Virus record (IMG/VR): IMGVR_UViG_3300020473_002132
Coordinates: 1 to 39,382 of that record
DNA from: a virus
DNA length: 39,382 nucleotides
Direction: 5' to 3' (one strand)
Position numbers and translations under genes: made by a program. Below are positions 16,327 through 24,522 of this stretch, one piece after another. The stretch's first letter is position 1. Every line of letters begins with the position of its first letter. The notes beneath the pieces were generated by a model that saw only the letters and a list, made by a program, of their open reading frames with translations, had not been told where the DNA came from and searched no databases.

Positions 16327-17280
16327 TTATTTTTTACCCAACACGCTTTCTACAGCTGGTAGATAATAATTTTCTACAGTCTGTAGCCACGAAAATGTTT
16401 GGCTATATTCTTTTATTTCATCCCTCATAGCAATCGATATTTTTCTGTTTGTATCGATTACACCTGCAATAAACTCAATATCATCCAATCTGTCATTTGG
16501 AATAACATCTATAAAAGGTAAGCTTAGGTCTAGATTTGAAGTTGCACATTCGGATATCACTAAACCCAAGCCAGCTGACAAGGCTTCCATACACACTAGA
16601 GGATGTGCTTCGCCATCGCTAAGTAAGACCAGGTTGGCCCATTGAGTCAAGTCTTTATACAGCTCTTTTTTAGAAATCTCCCCCAAATAACGAGGGTGCC
16701 AATCTGGAAATCTAGAATCAGAAATCCCACCATAATACCATAAGTTCTCTATATGGCGATATTTGTACTGGCCTTTTCTTTCATCAATTTTGGCTAAATA
16801 AATACTGTCATTAGGCCGTGGACACTCTTTAGTAAAACTAAACAAGTCATTACGAACGCCATTTCTAGTAACGAATATTCTATCATCAGAAACACATGCG
16901 TCACGATATGTATCAGCGATACCCTTAGATAAACAGAATACGTTTACATTAGAGATGCATGTTTTGATAAAGAAGTTCTTATAATCACGATTCCACTTTG
17001 TTTTATTTTCAAGATACGCATAATGACTAGTTATCGCAATATTTTCGCACATAAGATCTTTGGCTAAATCAATATAGTCGTCATACTGTATATGGACAAA
17101 ATCAGGTGATAGATTATTGATGATGAAAGCTGCTAAATTCATATCTTTAGTGTTCACAATATGGACATCATGCCCTAGTTGCTCTAAACTATTTCTATAG
17201 TCATCTATTAATATCTCTACCGCACCCCAGCCCGTCGGTGGAATTGACATCATGCCAGGACCTACAATACAAATTTTCAT
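16327..17280 (-). CDS. GT4-like glycosyltransferase, paralog 1
   Basis: A 317-aa GT-B enzyme. The N-terminus ICIVGPGMMSIPPTGWGAVE and the donor-domain motif WANLVLLSDGEAHPLVCMEAL repeat those of the next gene, indicating a tandem duplication followed by wide divergence. The donor domain also has YLAKIDERKGQYKY, where the EP(x)RK strand-loop of GT4 lies. The start overlaps the GT6 stop by one base (TAATG). Two related enzymes side by side often add successive identical or similar sugars; that is inference only. Confidence 0.83.
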   Translation of the reverse strand: MKICIVGPGMMSIPPTGWGAVEILIDDYRNSLEQLGHDVHIVNTKDMNLAAFIINNLSPDFVHIQYDDYIDLAKDLMCENIAITSHYAYLENKTKWNRDYKNFFIKTCISNVNVFCLSKGIADTYRDACVSDDRIFVTRNGVRNDLFSFTKECPRPNDSIYLAKIDERKGQYKYRHIENLWYYGGISDSRFPDWHPRYLGEISKKELYKDLTQWANLVLLSDGEAHPLVCMEALSAGLGLVISECATSNLDLSLPFIDVIPNDRLDDIEFIAGVIDTNRKISIAMRDEIKEYSQTFSWLQTVENYYLPAVESVLGKK

Positions 17281-18035
17281 TATTTACCTGACCCTTCGAA
17301 TCTAGGAAACTCATTGGGATCCTTATTTAAGTGAACCATCTTAACGCTATATGTATTCCAGACAAAATCATATCCCGGAGCTTCAGGTGTGGCATATCCC
17401 GAATTTAGCGTTTTCACATTATTTAAATTTTTCAAAAAATATTTGTTCATATGTGATTCATCATGCCATTTTGCGATAATATTATTTCTTGTGTCTATAT
17501 CAACATTTTTTTCACAAATTGACACCATTTCCAATATAGCTTCAGTGGTGCCACCCCAAAAACATCCTTGGCGATATACGGATAAATCATAAAAGCCAGA
17601 ATATGCGAATGCTGTTGAATCTTTATTGTCCTCGAATGTTCCAGGTTTGTCGAGAAATCCAGGATGTTGTACTGCAATCAACTCGTGATCTTCTTTTTCG
17701 TTAAAGAAGTCAAAAAAACTAATCTCGTCAACTGGCCAAAGATCAGCATCGATAAAAAAAACATGAGAATGATTTAATAGTTTATCTGATATTGAGTTCA
17801 TAAACTTGAATCTATGTAATGTTATAAACGGCCAACCAACGTGCTCAATTTCAATTGTATCTATGATTTTATGATCCAAGCTGGGGTGATTTATTTGATC
17901 AGTAAATGCATATATCGTCTTCTTGTCCCCGGGGCAGAAAAAGCGTTCCACTCTATTGCGGAAGCCCTCTAAGAACCCTATATATGGGCCAGTGCCTATA
18001 AAAATTATACCGATATTATTCAAATCAAACCCCAT
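17280..18035 (-). CDS. GT6 (ABO-family) alpha-1,3-Gal/GalNAc-transferase-like enzyme
   Basis: A 251-aa protein with the full motif set of glycosyltransferase family 6, whose founders are the human ABO transferases and alpha-1,3-galactosyltransferase. Seen: PFITLHRFKF (69-78); FIDADLWP with the DXD metal site as DAD (96-98); AVQHPGF (121-127); RQGCFWGG (155-162); and WHDESHMNKY (190-199) with the catalytic-type Glu193. Many bacterial GT6 enzymes have NXN instead of DXD, so this one keeps the vertebrate-like, metal-dependent form. The family catalyses alpha-1,3 transfer of Gal or GalNAc from UDP donors. The ATG at 18035 overlaps the end of the GT11 gene by 16 bases; a GTG 24 bases earlier is possible. 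There is no signal or membrane segment, so it is cytoplasmic. Confidence 0.85.
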   Translation of the reverse strand: MGFDLNNIGIIFIGTGPYIGFLEGFRNRVERFFCPGDKKTIYAFTDQINHPSLDHKIIDTIEIEHVGWPFITLHRFKFMNSISDKLLNHSHVFFIDADLWPVDEISFFDFFNEKEDHELIAVQHPGFLDKPGTFEDNKDSTAFAYSGFYDLSVYRQGCFWGGTTEAILEMVSICEKNVDIDTRNNIIAKWHDESHMNKYFLKNLNNVKTLNSGYATPEAPGYDFVWNTYSVKMVHLNKDPNEFPRFEGSGK

Positions 18036-18802
18036 CCGTGAATATAGATTGTGTCCCACCTTTGAGGACCCTCAGGTCCAAACCAGGCCTTAGGAGCTAC
18101 TACACCTTGATAGTTCCCCAATGCTGCTGCCCACCAGGAAAAAGAAGAATTTGATATGATATGCGCTGAGCAATTGGACATCATACACATATCAACCTCC
18201 GGAGTATTACCTTCGATAAGTGTCGATATATCATCAACTAAGTTGTCTTTAATCCAATCATGATCATCTCCGAATAAAAGAAATTTCGCTTTATTGTTTG
18301 TTGCGCTCAAAATCATTTGCTTTGCCGCTGTATAGTATTCAATGGAACATGGCGGGTGGTAATTACTCTTAGTTAGGTAATCACCTCTCCTTACGTGTAT
18401 AGAGCATGTGGGCCGATCATCAAAGTGTTCCTTTAATCGAGTTATGGCGGTGGATCTTATCTCATCTTTAAATGTAAATTTCTCTTTTATTATTTCGAAA
18501 TAATTCCCAAAATATATTGGCGACTGAAAGTAGCCAAACATGTCAGTGTTATCGTCTACCAAAAATGCATTGGCGTTAAAATGAAAATTTGGCTCTGAAT
18601 ATCTGTACTTTAAATCGCTTAATAAATTTACGTCTAAAATGTCTACGTTGGGCATTTTAAAAACTTTCCATAAATCGACATTGTCATCTTTTTGTAGCGC
18701 GTGCTTAAACCCACGTGTGAAAGCGATAGATGCCAAAGCAGCGTATTGAAACATCTGATTGCCTAATCTTCCATTTTGCCCTATCTGTAAACTGGTCAAC
18801 AT
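18020..18802 (-). CDS. GT11 alpha-1,2-fucosyltransferase
   Basis: A 260-aa protein of glycosyltransferase family 11 (FUT1/FUT2 and bacterial WbnK/FucT2 relatives). The three family motifs are all visible: GRLGNQMFQYA near residue 11, SIHVRRGDY near 140 (GDP-fucose binding), and SNSSFSWWAA near 218. The enzyme would move L-fucose from GDP-L-fucose onto the 2-position of a galactose-type acceptor. The donor can be made by the gmd and fcl genes of the same island. It overlaps the upstream GT2 by seven bases and the downstream GT6 by 16 bases. In ABO-type antigen synthesis GT6 acts on the product of GT11, so this gene order is suggestive. No membrane segment is seen. Confidence 0.9.
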   Translation of the reverse strand: MLTSLQIGQNGRLGNQMFQYAALASIAFTRGFKHALQKDDNVDLWKVFKMPNVDILDVNLLSDLKYRYSEPNFHFNANAFLVDDNTDMFGYFQSPIYFGNYFEIIKEKFTFKDEIRSTAITRLKEHFDDRPTCSIHVRRGDYLTKSNYHPPCSIEYYTAAKQMILSATNNKAKFLLFGDDHDWIKDNLVDDISTLIEGNTPEVDMCMMSNCSAHIISNSSFSWWAAALGNYQGVVAPKAWFGPEGPQRWDTIYIHGWGLI

Positions 18803-19497
18803 GTTCTCACAACTCCTTGATGTTGTAATAATTTAAATTGAGACTCAGATGCCAAGAGCGGATAATGAGGATCATATTTTGGATTATGGGTAGAATTGTA
18901 GTCTACCAGCACCTCACTTAAATTACAAAAATTGAACCACCTAATGCATCTTAACCACATATGGTGATCTTCTGCCACCGGATAAGAATCATCATAACCG
19001 CCAACCCTTAATAAAATCTCTCTCTTAAAAATAACAGAAGGATGAGCAATAGCATTTCTGCCGGTAAGTAGCCAAGACTTAATTGCAGCATCATTTAACG
19101 GATAACGAAATTGATCATCGATAATTTCAGCTCCGGAAACTAGTCTTATTTGAGTACCGCAAATATCGATGGTGCTTCTGCTGTTAAACACATCAATTTG
19201 TTTTTCTAATTTATTGGGGTACCAAATATCATCACCATCTTGACGCGCTATAAACGGTGATGAAGAATTGAATAGACCAGTATTTAGCGCTGGGACGATG
19301 CCCGGTGTTTCACACTTAACGATTTTTATTCTTTCATCATCAAATGACAATACTTTCTCTATGGTGTCGTCTGTACAGTTGTTATCAACAACTATAACTT
19401 CAAAATCCGTGAAGGTTTGATCAAGTACAGATTTTATAGCAGAAGAAATTGTTTCGCCGCAGTCTTTAACGGGAATCACTACGGATATTTTTGGCAT
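18796..19497 (-). CDS. GT2-family glycosyltransferase
   Basis: A 233-aa GT-A inverting glycosyltransferase. It opens with ISVVIPVKDCGETISSAIKS, then VVDNNCTDDT (donor base binding), GIVPALNTGL, and RQDGDDIW (DGDD at 87-90, the DXD metal site), and later VAEDHHMWLR (the ED acceptor/catalytic base motif). Length fits small soluble GT2 enzymes. The ATG at 19497 is chosen because GGAGAG lies 8 bases before it and the preceding gene ends at 19500. It probably starts the sugar on which GT11 then acts, since the two genes overlap; substrates are not readable. Confidence 0.88.
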   Translation of the reverse strand: MPKISVVIPVKDCGETISSAIKSVLDQTFTDFEVIVVDNNCTDDTIEKVLSFDDERIKIVKCETPGIVPALNTGLFNSSSPFIARQDGDDIWYPNKLEKQIDVFNSRSTIDICGTQIRLVSGAEIIDDQFRYPLNDAAIKSWLLTGRNAIAHPSVIFKREILLRVGGYDDSYPVAEDHHMWLRCIRWFNFCNLSEVLVDYNSTHNPKYDPHYPLLASESQFKLLQHQGVVRTC

Positions 19498-19499
19498 TA

Positions 19500-21392
19500 T
19501 TAGCTCTCCAAAAATTCTTTGCAATCATGATTAATCGTAATATGGGGAGTCTTTGCATTCCAATCAATCTTATTATGGAATATCCAGCCACCCATTTCAG
19601 TAGCTAATCTATTCGCTAAATCCTTTATCTCATCATTGGTAACATCGGACCACTTCTTATCAAAGAACATATTGTTTTCAGGGGTGTCTTCCTGGGGAGT
19701 ATTATATTGTGATTGCCAAAATTTTGACCAATAATTCTTGTATAAATTAATCTTACGCTCTAAGTCGAACCACGACATATGATAAACAGTCGGTATATTT
19801 TGCGCAGCAAGATTTACCCATTCTTGAAACTGTTGAAGGCTTTCTTGATTTCCTAATAAAGCATTCCTTCTATGTTGTTCGACCTCCTCAGAATATGCTG
19901 CTACGAACTTTATCCTCTTGAAGTTCTCAGTGTGAATATAGTCGCATGTGTCACTGCCAGGCGCAGTATATAGGTTTCCATCCTCATCTTCCCTACGAAG
20001 CTCTAGAGGGATTCCGTGAGTTATGTGGGGTAGGTTTTTTGATATCCTCCACTTCCATGGATTAACATCCACACGAACCTTGTCATATCCGCCCCAGAAT
20101 TCTACAACTGGTAGTGCTACTAAGTCAGAGAGTTTTGGAAAACCTTTTGCCAGAGTTTTGATTTTTTCGTAATCTTTTGGTAAAACGAACTCATCGCTAT
20201 CCATTTGCCAACAAAATTCAGAAGTGCACTTTGATCGAGCCAAAGCTTTCTGCATGCCATCTGAATGATATGCGAAACGTGGATGATCCCAGTCGATTAT
20301 GTTTTGGTTAATTACTAAGCGCGGTTCTTCTTCAGCCATTTGAGTTAGCTTATCCCATGTACCATCAGTTGATCCACCGTCGACAACCACAACTTCATCG
20401 CAAAAACCCAACATCGACTCGATGCACTTTTCCCATGGATATTGATTTTCGATGCAATTATAAACAGTCGTATATCCAGAGATAGTGGGGGACCAATTCA
20501 TCTTAGATATAACCCCATTCCAGAATCTTTCACGTGCTGCAAAAAGATATGCGCTTGTGTCGAAGTCATCTTCGGTCTCAAACCAAATTTCATTTTTGTG
20601 CTGGACGTGTTCATTTAACTTAAGTTCGCAACCTAGCATCTTCGCTTCAATTACTAGTCTAGGGCATGTATCACCTCCGCGAGGTAAATAAACAAGACCT
20701 TGCGCTGAAGATAATTTTTCTAAAACTTCCTCATGAGTAAGGCCTGAAATTAATTCAAAATCAAGATTATTTTCCTCGCAATACTTTACAGCATCCTCTG
20801 TGCCCTTAATCCAGCTATTAGATTCTAGAACCAACCACCCAGATCGATCTTTTTCTTCTTTATTCAGCTCAGCAATCTTTATAAAAAACTTGTCATCGAA
20901 AACAGAGCTTAATACCACAGATTCAATTTCAGACAAAAATGGAAATCTGTCGATGTACCTTTGTTCCTGAGCCTCTGACATCCACCATACGTTTTTTGCA
21001 CCCAAAAAGAAAGCAGACATCATCTTACCATGAATTTGATCGTGACAGTCGCAGACTGTACCTTCAATATGTTGATGCTTTTCTACTGAGCGGTACTTAC
21101 AAAATTTATAGTCGTACTCTATAATCGAATAATCTAGATTTGTAGCAGCAGTAGGAATTAAATTTAAATCCATTCCGGAAAAATTTGTAAAGATCCAATA
21201 GCAGTCGTTGTATTTCTGCATCAACTCCATTGTCACATTACGTGAATAAACAGCTGCTATATCGATATTTTCTGGAGCACTGTCTATTAAAGCCTGAGTG
21301 GTTAATTCAGCTCCGCCCGGAATATCTTTTGCATAAAAATCTGCAACAAATATAATATCAGGCTTTTTTTCTTCAAAGGGGGTTTCGAACAT
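19500..21392 (-). CDS. Two-domain glycosyltransferase: GT-B-like half fused to GT2
   Basis: A 630-aa bifunctional enzyme and the first gene of the glycan island. Residues about 10-295 look like a GT-B (GT4-like) domain: DIIFVADFYAKDIPGGAEL at the start and LPRGGDTCPRLVIEAKMLGC as the donor-binding EA motif at about 237-255. Residues about 305-560 are a GT2 domain: TTVYNCIENQYPWEKCIESM, then VVVDGGSTDGTWD (about 335-347) and WQMDSDEFV with a DSD metal site at 398-400. The C-terminal 70 residues are helical and Trp-rich with no recognised motif. AAAGAGAG precedes the ATG; a GTG two codons earlier is less well placed. Two active sites in one chain suggest that two successive sugars are added, possibly on the protein fibres encoded just upstream. 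Confidence 0.85.
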   Translation of the reverse strand: MFETPFEEKKPDIIFVADFYAKDIPGGAELTTQALIDSAPENIDIAAVYSRNVTMELMQKYNDCYWIFTNFSGMDLNLIPTAATNLDYSIIEYDYKFCKYRSVEKHQHIEGTVCDCHDQIHGKMMSAFFLGAKNVWWMSEAQEQRYIDRFPFLSEIESVVLSSVFDDKFFIKIAELNKEEKDRSGWLVLESNSWIKGTEDAVKYCEENNLDFELISGLTHEEVLEKLSSAQGLVYLPRGGDTCPRLVIEAKMLGCELKLNEHVQHKNEIWFETEDDFDTSAYLFAARERFWNGVISKMNWSPTISGYTTVYNCIENQYPWEKCIESMLGFCDEVVVVDGGSTDGTWDKLTQMAEEEPRLVINQNIIDWDHPRFAYHSDGMQKALARSKCTSEFCWQMDSDEFVLPKDYEKIKTLAKGFPKLSDLVALPVVEFWGGYDKVRVDVNPWKWRISKNLPHITHGIPLELRREDEDGNLYTAPGSDTCDYIHTENFKRIKFVAAYSEEVEQHRRNALLGNQESLQQFQEWVNLAAQNIPTVYHMSWFDLERKINLYKNYWSKFWQSQYNTPQEDTPENNMFFDKKWSDVTNDEIKDLANRLATEMGGWIFHNKIDWNAKTPHITINHDCKEFLES

Positions 21393-21398
21393 ATTCAC

Positions 21399-21558
21399 TC
21401 TCTTTATTTATTATGATCTAGAATAGATTAATATAGATCTATAGATCCAGTAATAGAATAATAGTATATTAATAATAAAGAATATACAGAATTACTGTTA
21501 ACTGAATACAGATCTATATGTAAATGAAGAAATGAGAATGTACAGATTTTTTTTAATT
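21399..21558 (-). promoter_or_regulatory. AT-rich intergenic region ahead of the glycan island
   Basis: The largest non-coding gap of the window. It separates the fibre block from the glycosylation genes, so a promoter for the latter is expected here. Minus-strand AATAAATA at 21412-21405 is one base from the T4 late consensus TATAAATA but lies too close to the start codon to leave a normal leader. GATC-centred repeats (separate entry) fill part of the gap. No GC-rich hairpin followed by a T-run is seen on the minus strand, so I see no intrinsic terminator for the fibre transcript. Confidence 0.4.
21431..21519. repeat. GATC-centred repeats in the intergenic gap
   Basis: TATAGATC is repeated in tandem at 21432-21447, and this also creates two overlapping 12-bp perfect palindromes (TATAGATCTATA at 21432-21443 and GATCTATAGATC at 21436-21447). 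A second related copy, ATACAGATCTATAT, lies at 21506-21519 and matches ATATAGATCTATAG (21431-21444) at 12 of 14 positions, 75 bases apart. These may be operator sites or Dam-type methylation targets; AT-rich chance matches cannot be excluded. Confidence 0.5.
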
Positions 21559-21819
21559 TTATTCTGATTCTTTTCTTTGTTGGGCATTTTTGTAGTTATC
21601 TGTACTGATCCATAATTGTATAAGCGCATCGGCAGTAGCTGGCATTACATCAATATCAGGATCGTTTAATATTCCCGCTTGAGCTTTAATTAAAAGTCTT
21701 TTTTTACAATTATTTATCTTGCCAATTACGGCACCTCTTACCCAATCTTCGATGTCTAAAAGATCATCATTAAGGATTTTTTCTTCTAAATCCGTTATTT
21801 GAATTGTTATAGTTTTCAT
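21559..21819 (-). CDS. Small tail-fibre-associated phage protein
   Basis: An 86-aa protein with strongly conserved-looking features: an N-terminal beta strand (TITIQITDLEEKIL), then DIEDWVRGAVIGKINNCKKR, then a helical C-terminus rich in charged residues. Short proteins with this DWVxxAxxGKINNC core are common directly after tail-fibre or tail genes in marine T4-like phages and relatives, but have no assigned function I can state. AGGAAGG precedes the ATG. It follows the 895-aa fibre gene by 14 bases and is the last gene before the 160-bp gap. Confidence 0.82.
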   Translation of the reverse strand: MKTITIQITDLEEKILNDDLLDIEDWVRGAVIGKINNCKKRLLIKAQAGILNDPDIDVMPATADALIQLWISTDNYKNAQQRKESE

Positions 21820-21833
21820 GCTTATAAGCCTTC

Positions 21834-24521
21834 CTATGTTGTTAACCTAGTTATAGTCACTAGTGTTTTATAATGATCTGTACCACCCAGGACGGTAGTA
21901 CCACCGTATGACGCTCCCCTAATCTTAAGCGTATCATTCGCATCCAGCGCCAGTATATGAACGAATGAATAATCACCGATACCCGGGTTCGAAGCACTAT
22001 CTTCAATATCAGGCTTTGTAAAGTACCACTGTTGAATCGCGCCGTCGTTGTTCCTGTACATTACAAATGTGATCCCCGTCACGTCGCCGTCTGGGTCACA
22101 TTTAAGCTTCAACGTAACTAAATATTTCCCAGTGGATGGTGCGGTAAACGTATGATTTGTCGTGTTGAAATCTCCCCCCGTATCCCAATGTTCCCAAGCG
22201 AATTCAATATCTGCGGCTGTTTCAGTTAAGCTCTGGTTTCCAGAGAGACTAACACTACACGTTCCCTCTTGCATTACAAACTGTCTAGCGCTAACTACCC
22301 CTTGCTCTCCACCAACATAAAGATACCCATCAGATCTAAAGTAGCCGAATTGACTCCCCCCAGCATCACGGCGAAAATATATATTGTTTCCTCCGGTGCT
22401 GTTATTAGTCTCTGCCCAATCTAGATCAAGATATATGTTGCCATGGGCACTAACACCATTCGCTCTCAGATTTATATTATCGGAGTAAACTACTCCATCT
22501 AAATCTAGATCATCGCCGACAGTGAGTGGCCCGCTACCGAGACCATACAATTTACCGCCGAATGAAGCCGACAGATCATCGCTAAGCACCAACGCCGTAG
22601 CATACGAGTTCATGGCAGCACCCGGGGTGCCACTAGCGTTAGCTGTTTCGAAGTGGATGTTGCCACCAGCCCCAGTACCTTTACCTCGCCCACCCTGGAG
22701 CTTAAGCTCACCGCCGGTCATATTACTTGACCCACCTCCCGTCGTACTTCCTGCAGATATTGTCAGTGGCAGTCCGTGAGCACTGGTTGCGCTATCCTGG
22801 ACTTTAATATTCGTTGTTGATGCGCCGGACGTCACGTTGAAAAATATGTTCTCGTTTTTGATAGTCAATTGTTCACAAGTAACATCACCAGCGGAGCTGA
22901 CTATAAAATTAGTATCAGCAGCCACCAAAGCACCGGCTAACGTTGTGCTAAGATCTGAAGTGCCTAGTGTCACAACAGTGGTGCCATCGGCATCTTTAAG
23001 AAGCATTGCATTGTTCATTTGAATTCTATCATGGCCTCCACCATCTTTAATTGTCAAACCAGTAATTGTCAAATCACCACCAACCGTTACATTACCAGCA
23101 GCCGCCACTGTTGAGTTAGCCGGAGTTGCATGAGGCGTAAGAGTTAAGTGCGGAACGAAAGTACCAGCAGATGCAATGTCATTACCTAGCGTCAAAACTC
23201 CACCATCTGCGGCTTTTATCTCCCACTCATCCCCAGCGCTGCTACCTCTCCCACCCTTTAATAAGATCTTTGCATCACCATTTACAGCCTGAGCGCTATA
23301 TGCTCCTCCGATATTTAGTACACCATTACCAATATCCAATGGCCCGTAGGTATATGTCTCACCATTCCCGCGGAGGTAGAGTACCTCTCTTTCTGTCCCA
23401 GAACCGTCTCCGTCGCCATATTTGAACCTTAAGAAAGCGTTTGAGGTAGAACCTTGCGCTCGTGGTAGAGCCAGAATGTTCCATTCATGTGAAAATGACC
23501 CGGCGGTATTGCTGGTGTCCGAATTGTCTGTGAACCATATATTGCTATAACCTCCGACGTCATCACAGGAGTGGATGTGTAAATGCGGGCTTGCTGTATG
23601 ACCACCGCTAGCTTGTTCCACACTCCCGTGTCTAGAAATCTGTATACCACCAGTTAAGCTACCAGTGGCTGCTCCTGCTAATTTTAGAATACCTGCTTCA
23701 TCAATGTTCACAACCTCTGTTCCCGCTGAGCCGGCTGTAAATCTAATTTTAGATGTACCATCTATATGGCTAGAATCTTTATCAATTTGAAAAGTCAGGT
23801 TTTCCCTAGACGCTAAACCTGTCTCATCATTGTTACCTTCAATTTTCACTTTTAAATCGTAAAGAAAGGTATCATCAGCTGTATTACTACCACTTCCTCC
23901 TAAAATCCTAACATATTGATTGTCCGCAAGTTTAAAACTGATTTTATAAGCATGCAAAACCTTATTATTACTTGGGGCAGATCCACCACCACCACCACTA
24001 TAAAGAGAGAATTCTGAGTGATCTATTGTCCCATTAGCTCCAGCTAAATTCGAAAAAGCTTCTGGATCTAGAGTGGTAGTCGATTTCTGCCAATGAACGT
24101 TAATAGCAGAATAAGAACCAGCTAAACTAGAAGCCTTTTGTACTTTTAGATCCATTCCCGCGCCCGATTCATCTTCCGCGTTAGCCGAAAACCCTACACC
24201 CGCGTTATAGCCGGTACCAGGAGCGCATGCCCAAAACGTAATAGTTACAATCTTATTTTGCGCTATATAGCTCTCATTATTTAATACCAAGTAACCGTTA
24301 TTTAGACTAATAGCATAAGCGTTGGTTCCAGTTGGGACATTCTCTCCAGTCGTTCCCAAAACAAACGCAGTATTGCTTCTAGCGACCATACCAATAGATC
24401 CGTCCGCGGGATTTCCTGCGCTATTTTTAAAATCAAAATTGCCGTTGATGGTAGAGCCTGTACCGCTGTTATGAATGGTGGCATCCGCGGCCTTGTTTAC
24501 TTCGCTAGTATATATTGGCAT
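21834..24521 (-). CDS. Tail-fibre-type structural protein with C1q/TNF-like C-terminal domain
   Basis: An 895-aa Gly/Ser/Asn/Asp-rich protein built from short beta-strand repeats, with phrases such as GGRG(S/K) near ILLKGGRGSSAG and LKLQGGRGKGTGAG, and LTITGLTIKDGG. The last 130 or so residues change character: QSLTETAADIEFAWEHWDTG, then HTFTAPSTGKYLVTLKLKC and a final VTITRL strand. This is the C1q/TNF-like jelly-roll found at the tip of many phage fibres, where it trimerises and binds the receptor. The ATG at 24521 follows GGAG by seven bases; longer in-frame starts overlap the previous gene and are less likely. It starts two bases after the 1542-aa fibre gene stops. The abundance of Ser/Thr/Asn makes it a candidate glycosylation target. 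Confidence 0.85.
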   Translation of the reverse strand: MPIYTSEVNKAADATIHNSGTGSTINGNFDFKNSAGNPADGSIGMVARSNTAFVLGTTGENVPTGTNAYAISLNNGYLVLNNESYIAQNKIVTITFWACAPGTGYNAGVGFSANAEDESGAGMDLKVQKASSLAGSYSAINVHWQKSTTTLDPEAFSNLAGANGTIDHSEFSLYSGGGGGSAPSNNKVLHAYKISFKLADNQYVRILGGSGSNTADDTFLYDLKVKIEGNNDETGLASRENLTFQIDKDSSHIDGTSKIRFTAGSAGTEVVNIDEAGILKLAGAATGSLTGGIQISRHGSVEQASGGHTASPHLHIHSCDDVGGYSNIWFTDNSDTSNTAGSFSHEWNILALPRAQGSTSNAFLRFKYGDGDGSGTEREVLYLRGNGETYTYGPLDIGNGVLNIGGAYSAQAVNGDAKILLKGGRGSSAGDEWEIKAADGGVLTLGNDIASAGTFVPHLTLTPHATPANSTVAAAGNVTVGGDLTITGLTIKDGGGHDRIQMNNAMLLKDADGTTVVTLGTSDLSTTLAGALVAADTNFIVSSAGDVTCEQLTIKNENIFFNVTSGASTTNIKVQDSATSAHGLPLTISAGSTTGGGSSNMTGGELKLQGGRGKGTGAGGNIHFETANASGTPGAAMNSYATALVLSDDLSASFGGKLYGLGSGPLTVGDDLDLDGVVYSDNINLRANGVSAHGNIYLDLDWAETNNSTGGNNIYFRRDAGGSQFGYFRSDGYLYVGGEQGVVSARQFVMQEGTCSVSLSGNQSLTETAADIEFAWEHWDTGGDFNTTNHTFTAPSTGKYLVTLKLKCDPDGDVTGITFVMYRNNDGAIQQWYFTKPDIEDSASNPGIGDYSFVHILALDANDTLKIRGASYGGTTVLGGTDHYKTLVTITRLTT

Positions 24522-24522
24522 T

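Noticed and set aside
21541-21560. T-run as a terminator for the fibre transcript.
   Set aside because: The T-run is on the plus strand, whereas transcription is on the minus strand, and no hairpin precedes it.
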